DNA from: Geobacteraceae bacterium GWC2_53_11
Lineage (GTDB): Bacteria > Desulfobacterota > Desulfuromonadia > Geobacterales > Pseudopelobacteraceae
Reading direction: 5' to 3'
NCBI GenBank assembly: GCA_001802645.1
Contig: MGZJ01000043.1
Coordinates: 14,030-78,029, forward strand
DNA length: 64,000 nucleotides
The notes below the pieces were generated by a model. The model had not been told where the DNA came from. It searched no databases and saw nothing but the letters and a program-made list of their open reading frames with translations. Within the stretch, counting starts at the first letter, position 1. Every line of letters starts with the position of its first letter. Below, in pieces: positions 57,949-64,000 of this stretch. Position numbers and translations under genes: made by a program.

Positions 57949-58699
57949 GTGAAAAGTTGTTGTCGTAAAGGAGCGACTTGGCTTTCAGCCCCTCGCGGCG
58001 TGCGGCCAGCACATCGCCGACCACGATGAGCGCCTGGCGGTCGATGCCTGCCTCTCGTACCCGCTCGGCCAGATCGGACAGGGTGCAGCGGATAATCTGC
58101 TCGTCTTCCCACGAAGCGCGGCAGACGACCGCCGCCGGCGTGGCATCGGTATAGACTCCTTGCAGCAGCTGATCTACGACTTTCTCCACCATACCGACCG
58201 AAAGATAGATCACCATGGTAGCGCCTATTTTGGCAATAGCGCTTAACTGCTCCCGCTCCGGCACCGGAGTGCGCCCCTCGACACGGGTGAAAATGACGGT
58301 CTGGGAAAGCTCCGGCAGTGTCAGCTCCTGCTTTAGTGCCGCCGCCGCCGCAAAAGCGCTGGTGACCCCCGGTACGACCTGATATTCAATTTCCAGACGG
58401 TCGAGTGCTTCCATCTGCTCCTGAATCGCTCCATAGATACATGGATCACCGGTGTGCAGCCTGACGACACTTTTTTCCGAAGCAACGGCATCCATCATGA
58501 CAGTGATAACTTCAGGGAGGGTCATTCCGGCGGAGTCATAGATGTCCGCTCTGGTTGCGTAGAGTTGCACCAGTTTCCGGTCCACCAGGCTGCCGGCAAA
58601 GATGACGACATCGGCATGACGCAAGAGCCGTGCGCCACGGATGGTAATGAGATCTGACGCTCCCGGTCCGGCGCCTACAAAAGATATTATTGCTGCCAT
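57920..58699 (-). CDS. cobM: cobalt-precorrin-4/precorrin-4 C11-methyltransferase
   Basis: MAAIISFVGAGPGASDLITIRGARLLRHADVVIFAGSLV; listed ORF start at 58885 adds an implausible leader. Confidence 0.93.
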   Translation of the reverse strand: MAAIISFVGAGPGASDLITIRGARLLRHADVVIFAGSLVDRKLVQLYATRADIYDSAGMTLPEVITVMMDAVASEKSVVRLHTGDPCIYGAIQEQMEALDRLEIEYQVVPGVTSAFAAAAALKQELTLPELSQTVIFTRVEGRTPVPEREQLSAIAKIGATMVIYLSVGMVEKVVDQLLQGVYTDATPAAVVCRASWEDEQIIRCTLSDLAERVREAGIDRQALIVVGDVLAARREGLKAKSLLYDNNFSHGFREGCVA

Positions 58700-58884
58700 T
58701 GACGCTCCATCTTCAAAAATCATGAACTTCAGATGCTTCTTGTAGCGGTAAAGCGGAGCGGTGTCAAGCCGGCGACAACGCCTCAGACAGTCAGGAACGT
58801 GCATATTCACCATTACCAAACTCATGATTGTATGGTATAAGGTTCTTCTTATGTATGTTGAAAACTTTGCGGGAGGTTGGATCA

Positions 58885-59727
58885 ATGATCAAGCGTTTGC
58901 TGGTATATATTGCCGGGAGCATTTTTCTTTTGTCTGCCAGCGGTTGTCTGGTTGCAGAAAGCACCTATCTGAAAAAAGCCGAGGAGTATGATACGGTATC
59001 CAAGGAGCTGGCTGAACTACAGAAGACGCACCAGAAGCTTGTTCTGGAGAATGCGGCGCTGAAAACCAGATTTAACAGGCTTACCGAGGATGCTGCCGTC
59101 CTGGCCGCCGACAAGAAGCAGCTTGAAGGGATTCTTAAAGCCAAGTCGGATGTCCTGTCAAAAAATATCAGTGAGTTGCGGCAGCAGGTGGCCGAACTGA
59201 AAGTGGAAAACGGAAGATTGAATACTGATATCGCCGAGCTTCAGAAGGCCAAAGAGGAAAAGGTTAAAGAGGTGAGCGGCACGTACGAGAAGCTTCTTGC
59301 CAATATGAAGAACGAGATTTCCCAGGGGCAGGTTACCATTTCGGAGCTTAAAGGCAAGCTGACGGTTAATATGGAAGCGGCTATCCTCTTTGATTCCGGC
59401 AAGGCGGATGTCAAGCCGGAAGGTCTGGAAATTTTGAGCAAGATGGTTGAAACCTTGAAAAATGTGAACGACAAGGCGATCCGAATCGAGGGGCATACCG
59501 ATATCGTGCAGATTACGGGTGGGCTGACCCGCATTTTCCCGACCAACTGGGAGTTGTCCGCTGCCCGGGCTATAAATGTCACCAAGTTTTTACAGCAGGA
59601 GGGAATTAACCCCCTCAACCTGTCGGCAGCTGCTTTTGCCGAGCATAAACCGGTGGCGGATAACAACACTAAAGAAGGCCGGGCCAAGAACCGCAGAATT
59701 GAGATAACATTGGTGGCAAAGGATTAG
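58885..59727 (+). CDS. OmpA-family lipoprotein with coiled coil
   Basis: ISLLSASGC-type lipobox region (FLLSASGC); MEAAILFDSGKADVKPEGLEILSKM...GRAKNRRIEITL. Confidence 0.93.
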   Translation: MIKRLLVYIAGSIFLLSASGCLVAESTYLKKAEEYDTVSKELAELQKTHQKLVLENAALKTRFNRLTEDAAVLAADKKQLEGILKAKSDVLSKNISELRQQVAELKVENGRLNTDIAELQKAKEEKVKEVSGTYEKLLANMKNEISQGQVTISELKGKLTVNMEAAILFDSGKADVKPEGLEILSKMVETLKNVNDKAIRIEGHTDIVQITGGLTRIFPTNWELSAARAINVTKFLQQEGINPLNLSAAAFAEHKPVADNNTKEGRAKNRRIEITLVAKD

Positions 59728-59730
59728 CAC

Positions 59731-60438
59731 GTGGCAAAAAAGAAGCAACGGGAGCCAAGCCCCCCCAAACCGAAAGAATTTCACGCTACCCCTTTCAGCT
59801 CTCTGAAAGGGGTAGTTGCTATTGAGACAGCCAAGCCAGCTGTGACTTCAACTCCAAAACCGCCCGAAGTTGTTGAAAACGGAGCTGATCTGTTCCTTCG
59901 GGCTGTGGCGGATGTGCGCCCATTTAATCAATCCGCAAAAAAGCCGGTTCAGGCGGGTTCGCATCCGCTGCAGAAAACCGCCAGAAAAGCGGAAGAAGAG
60001 CTCCATGTTATTGAAGAAGGTGCTTTTCTTGAGGAAATCGGCAGGCTGAAGCTTGATACGAAATTCGTTGATTCCGTGCCTGACGAAGGTGAGCTGCAAT
60101 CGCTTTCCGGCAACCGTCTCCGTCAGGTAAAGCGAGGCATCGTTACCGTGAATTATCAGCTTGACCTCCATGGGTTGACCCGTGAGGAAGCGCTGGAGGC
60201 ATTGCCACGGTTTATACGTTCTGCCCAAATGAAGGAGCAAAAGGCAGTACTGTTGATCACCGGAAAAGGCCACCACTCGCCTGAAGAACCGGTGCTGCAT
60301 CAGGCGGTGGCTTCGTGGCTGCGCGATGCCGGGAAGGCAAGTGTGCTGGAATTTGCCCCTGCCCCCCGTGATATGGGAGGGAGCGGCGCCTATGTCGTAT
60401 TTCTTCGTCAGCTTCTACCAGTCAAGTCTGATCATTGA
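59731..60438 (+). CDS. Smr/MutS2-domain DNA endonuclease-like protein
   Basis: YQLDLHGLTREEALEALPRFI...VLLITGKGHHSPEEPVLHQAVASWL. Confidence 0.93.
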   Translation: MAKKKQREPSPPKPKEFHATPFSSLKGVVAIETAKPAVTSTPKPPEVVENGADLFLRAVADVRPFNQSAKKPVQAGSHPLQKTARKAEEELHVIEEGAFLEEIGRLKLDTKFVDSVPDEGELQSLSGNRLRQVKRGIVTVNYQLDLHGLTREEALEALPRFIRSAQMKEQKAVLLITGKGHHSPEEPVLHQAVASWLRDAGKASVLEFAPAPRDMGGSGAYVVFLRQLLPVKSDH

Positions 60439-60511
60439 CAGCGCTCCGGTGGCGTTGTATACAGAAAGCCCTGAAAATTGACTCCCCTACCTAGAAAGGA
60501 ACCAGACGTTC

Positions 60512-60802
60512 ATGATTACTCACATTGTTTTATTCAAACTGGCGAATCCGACTGCTGAAACCATCACACAGACTCGCGACAAGTTGCTCAGTATGGACGG
60601 GAAGATTGACCAGTTGCGTCACCTTGAAGTCGGCGTTGATGTGATCAGGTCTGAGCGTTCGTACGATATCGCTCTGACAACCCGCTTTGATTCACTCGAA
60701 GACCTGCAGGCCTACCAGATTCATTCCTACCATGCCGGTGAAGTTATCCCTCATATGAAATCAGTCTGTTCGTCTATCGTGGCGGTTGATTACGAAAGCT
60801 GA
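60512..60802 (+). CDS. Dabb (stress-responsive dimeric alpha/beta barrel) family protein
   Basis: MITHIVLFKLANPTAETITQTRDKLLSMDGKIDQLRHLEVGVDV. Confidence 0.9.
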   Translation: MITHIVLFKLANPTAETITQTRDKLLSMDGKIDQLRHLEVGVDVIRSERSYDIALTTRFDSLEDLQAYQIHSYHAGEVIPHMKSVCSSIVAVDYES

Positions 60803-60829
60803 AGAGGTATATTGTATACGCTTTTTAGC

Positions 60830-60858
60830 TTGACGAAGTATTAGCGTATGAGTAGAAT
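60830..60858 (+). promoter_or_regulatory. sigma70-like promoter TTGACG-17-TAGAAT
   Basis: TTGACG 60830-60835, TAGAAT 60853-60858, ahead of the CoA-transferase gene. Confidence 0.6.
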
Positions 60859-61003
60859 CCGGTTTTACTCAGGCTCCATATGGGCCTTTGTCACGGAATA
60901 TATGGGTATTATTACACGCAACCGTATTTATTTTCGATCGTAACATCGTTAATCAACGCAGGTTTTCTGCCTGTAAACACAAAAAACAAACAGGAGGTAG
61001 TAA

Positions 61004-62599
61004 ATGTCAGATTACGGAACTCTTCAAGATCGCGTGCGTCACAAGTCGCTCCTCTCAAAGGTTATGACTGCAGAGGAAACGATTCAGTTTTTCCAACCTG
61101 GTATGAATCTCGGCTGGTCGGGTTTTACCCCGGCTGGTTATCCTAAAGTAGTACCTATTGCCGTTGCAGAGCACGTTGAAAAGAACAATCTGCAGGGCAA
61201 ATGGAAGTTCAACCTGTTCATCGGTGCCTCCGTTGGTGCTGAAACCGAAAACCGCTGGGCAGAAAACGACATGATCGACCGTCGCTGGCCATATCAGACC
61301 GGCAAAAACATCGCCGCCGGCATCAACGAAGGGCGCATTCGCATGGGCGACAAGCACCTTTCCTTGTTTGCTCAGGATCTGGGCTACGGCTTCTACACCA
61401 AGGATACCCCGACCGGCAGGCTTGACCTGGCCATCATCGAAGTTTCCGCTATCACCGAAGACGGCAGCCTGGTTCCGACCTCATCCTGTGGTGTTATTCC
61501 CGAGATTCTGATGATGTGCGACAAGATCATCATTGAGGTCAACACCGGACAACCTTCTTTTGAAGGCATTCACGACCTGATCACCCCCGGCACCCCGCCG
61601 AACCGTCAGGTATTCAACATCACCAAGGCCGGCTCACGCATCGGTTCCACCTCGATTCCGTGTGATCCGAAGAAAATCGTTGCCGTGGTCGAGTCAAAAC
61701 TCCGTGACCAGGGTCGCGCTTTTGCCGAGCAGGATGATACGTCCGAAGCAATTGCCAACCACATCATCGACTTCTTCACTCATGAAGTAAAAGCCGGCCG
61801 TCTGCCGGATAACCTGCTGCCGATTCAGTCCGGCGTCGGTTCCATCGCCAACGCCGTTATCGGTGGTCTGGCCAAGGGACCATTCTACAACCTCTCCGTG
61901 TACACCGAGGTTCTGCAGGACACCATGCTCGACCTGTTTGACTCGGGCAAGCTTGACAGCGCTTCTTCCTGCTCACTCTCGCTTTCAGCATCACCAGGCT
62001 TCCCGAAATTCTTCGAGAACATGGACAAATATTTCGACAAGATCACCCTGCGTCCGCTCTCCATCTCCAATGCTCCTGAGCCGATTCGCCGTCTGGGTGT
62101 TATCGCCATGAATACTCCGGTTGAAATCGACATGTATGCACATGCCAACTCGACTCTGGTCGGCGGTACCCGCATGATCAACGGTCTGGGCGGTTCCGGT
62201 GACTTCCTGCGCAACGGTTTCCTCAAGATGATGCACACTCCGTCGAGCCGTCCGAGCAAGACCGATCCGACCGGTATCTCCTGTGTTGTACCGCACTGCT
62301 CGCATATCGACCATACGGAGCACGATCTGGACGTCGTTATTACCGAGCAGGGTCTGGCCGACGTTCGTGGTCTCTGCCCGCGCGACCGTGCCAAAGTTAT
62401 CATCGACAAGTGTGCACATCCTGACTACAAGCCGATCCTCACTGAATACTACGAGATGGCTCTGGCAGAATGTCTGCGCCGCAAAGTTGCTCATGAGCCG
62501 CAGCTGTGGGACCGCGCATTCAAAATGCATCTCAACCTTGAGAAGAACGGCACCATGAAAATCAAAAACTGGGATATCAAACTGGACCTTTGCGAATAG
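61004..62599 (+). CDS. acetyl-CoA hydrolase/succinyl-CoA:acetate CoA-transferase family
   Basis: FFQPGMNLGWSGFTPAGYPKVVPIAVAEHVE; ESKLRDQGRAFAEQDDTSEAIANHI; GGSGDFLRNG. Confidence 0.95.
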   Translation: MSDYGTLQDRVRHKSLLSKVMTAEETIQFFQPGMNLGWSGFTPAGYPKVVPIAVAEHVEKNNLQGKWKFNLFIGASVGAETENRWAENDMIDRRWPYQTGKNIAAGINEGRIRMGDKHLSLFAQDLGYGFYTKDTPTGRLDLAIIEVSAITEDGSLVPTSSCGVIPEILMMCDKIIIEVNTGQPSFEGIHDLITPGTPPNRQVFNITKAGSRIGSTSIPCDPKKIVAVVESKLRDQGRAFAEQDDTSEAIANHIIDFFTHEVKAGRLPDNLLPIQSGVGSIANAVIGGLAKGPFYNLSVYTEVLQDTMLDLFDSGKLDSASSCSLSLSASPGFPKFFENMDKYFDKITLRPLSISNAPEPIRRLGVIAMNTPVEIDMYAHANSTLVGGTRMINGLGGSGDFLRNGFLKMMHTPSSRPSKTDPTGISCVVPHCSHIDHTEHDLDVVITEQGLADVRGLCPRDRAKVIIDKCAHPDYKPILTEYYEMALAECLRRKVAHEPQLWDRAFKMHLNLEKNGTMKIKNWDIKLDLCE

Positions 62600-62624
62600 G
62601 CCGAACGGTACTCCACGTGTAATA

Positions 62625-62656
62625 AAAAACCCCGTCGGGAAACCGGCGGGGTTTTT
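62625..62656 (+). terminator. rho-independent terminator
   Basis: AAAAAACCCCGTCGGGAAACCGGCGGGGTTTTT. Confidence 0.93.
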
Positions 62657-62768
62657 ATGTGCCCTGCCGATTTTCGTACTTGAACTTGGCACGTTGTTAT
62701 GGTTTAAATAGCGAGGTTTATATTAGATTGTTGGATGTGGACGTTATCCCAGCAACAGGTTGGCAAAA

Positions 62769-63470
62769 ATGTCTCATAACGTAAGTGGATTTAAAGGTGC
62801 AGTAGCCGGTCTTTCTTTGACTGATGTCATTCAACTGAAGGGCCACAATAAATATACCGGGGCTATTTCCGTTGAATATGGAGAGAGCCAAGGGACTATC
62901 TATTTTGTAGACGGCGAGATAATTCATGCCGAGCTTGGTGATGAGATCGGCGAACAGGCAATTTACGAAATTATCAAGTGGCCGGGCGGCACGTTTAATA
63001 TCCATCCTGAAAAAACTTCCAACGTATGTACCATCCACTATCGTACTGATTTTCTCCTGCTTGAAGCACTGCGGCGCCTGGACGAAGAAAATGCGGGCGG
63101 AGCTGCGAATAAATCCGCCGGTCCCTCCGTGACTCCCCGCCGCACAATGAGCAAGATTGCCGCTCGTCTGCAGGAAATAAACAACATTACCTATGCCGTA
63201 TTACTCGATAAACAGGGCTCACCGGTTCAGGACTCCAGTATTGAAGCGGTGGCGCTGGCAGCCAAAGGTGTTTTTCTGGCCAAAACCGGTAACAGTGTCG
63301 GCGAGCTGATGGGATTGGGCGAAATCAGGGCTGCGGCAGTTCATACAAGCAACTACAACCTGCTGCTATATGATTCCAAACAGCACTATTTGAGTATTGC
63401 GGTCAAGCCGGATTGCAACCTGGACGGCGTTGAAGCTGAAATCAAGGCCGCATTTGTAGCGACAAAGTAG
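62769..63470 (+). CDS. DUF4388 + roadblock-like domain protein
   Basis: GFKGAVAGLSLTDVIQLKGHNKYTGAISVEYGESQGTIYFVDGEIIHAELGDEIGEQAIYEIIKWPGGTFNIHP. Confidence 0.88.
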   Translation: MSHNVSGFKGAVAGLSLTDVIQLKGHNKYTGAISVEYGESQGTIYFVDGEIIHAELGDEIGEQAIYEIIKWPGGTFNIHPEKTSNVCTIHYRTDFLLLEALRRLDEENAGGAANKSAGPSVTPRRTMSKIAARLQEINNITYAVLLDKQGSPVQDSSIEAVALAAKGVFLAKTGNSVGELMGLGEIRAAAVHTSNYNLLLYDSKQHYLSIAVKPDCNLDGVEAEIKAAFVATK

Positions 63471-63482
63471 GGGAGCCGTTTC

Positions 63483-64000
63483 ATGAAGGACATCCTGCAG
63501 CACATAAATAGCGTTGATGGGGTGATCGGCAGCGCACTCTTTAATCTCAAAGGGGACGTACTCGCTCACGCGTTCCCTGCACTGATTGATGCGGCTTCGC
63601 TCAAGAAGGCCGCTTCGCTGACCCAGGAGTGCTCTCACGGGCTTCAGATGGCGCAATCTCTTGACCTGCTTGATTTACGCTACTCGGATGGCCGTGTCCT
63701 CGTCAAGACGTTACCGGATGCAATGCTTTTTCTGCTCTGTGCCAATAGTATCAATATTCAGGTCCTGTCAATTACCCTTAACCTTGCCGTAAAAAAACTG
63801 GAAGCAAAGCTCACAAGCGAGCTTGCCGCGGCGACCCGGCAGCCTGCTGTTGAAGAGTCTGCACCGGATGACGGTTTGCTCCGGATGGGGATCAGCCATC
63901 TGGCCAATAAACAGGCCAGTGCCAGCTTTGATTCTCTCGGCATGGTTGCCATCAGTCAGCCAACTTCACAGTTGATTTCCGATTTTTATTCGACATCATT
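63483..64000 (+). CDS. roadblock/LC7-like domain protein, truncated by window end
   Basis: MKDILQHINSVDGVIGSALFNLKGDVLAHAFPALIDAASLKKAASLTQECSHGLQ..., open to the window edge. Confidence 0.75.
   Translation, partial: MKDILQHINSVDGVIGSALFNLKGDVLAHAFPALIDAASLKKAASLTQECSHGLQMAQSLDLLDLRYSDGRVLVKTLPDAMLFLLCANSINIQVLSITLNLAVKKLEAKLTSELAAATRQPAVEESAPDDGLLRMGISHLANKQASASFDSLGMVAISQPTSQLISDFYSTS

Noticed and set aside
1-64000. tRNA/rRNA genes, intact transposases, integrases, prophage
   Set aside because: None recognised by reading; a tRNAscan or Infernal pass would be needed to exclude small RNAs.

Overview
The window looks like a deltaproteobacterial (Geobacter/Desulfuromonadia-like; inferred from gene content only) chromosome segment. 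About 0-28 kb is a surface-polysaccharide region: partial rfbA; CDP-3,6-dideoxyhexose genes rfbF/G/H plus epimerase and reductase; an AT-rich wzx/glycosyltransferase/wzy core; a second rfbA-rfbC set behind an internally deleted rfbB; gmd-like; polyprenyl glycosylphosphotransferase; Wzi; SLBB export protein; Wzz; VanZ. Several toxin-antitoxin modules and remnants are scattered through it. About 28-64 kb is mostly ordinary core genome: cysS, a two-component pair, NDP-sugar pyrophosphorylase/PMM-like fusion, GH57, galT, FKBP, DivIVA, a long coiled-coil envelope protein, amtB, uvrC, miaA, csp, fabH, mqnE, pdxA, cbiG, cobM, OmpA, Smr, CoA-transferase and DUF4388/roadblock genes. The most interesting signal is a set of small repeat units made of short-period motifs with inverted ends, some carrying a single small gene. 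(1) A GxxExxY (PD-(D/E)XK-like) gene with CGCAGAG-type ends is flanked on both sides by two internally deleted copies sharing one deletion junction (18.0-18.9 kb). (2) An S23/four-helix-bundle gene is bracketed by inverted TCAACNNN arrays with 8-bp period; the same array is embedded in frame inside rfbG (3.8-4.9 kb). (3) Further orphan arrays of the same style (7-10 bp periods) lie at gene starts and ends elsewhere. Together they suggest a poorly described class of cargo-bearing, MITE-like repeats. No BLAST, HMM, folding or phylogeny was run; family names come from reading the translations.
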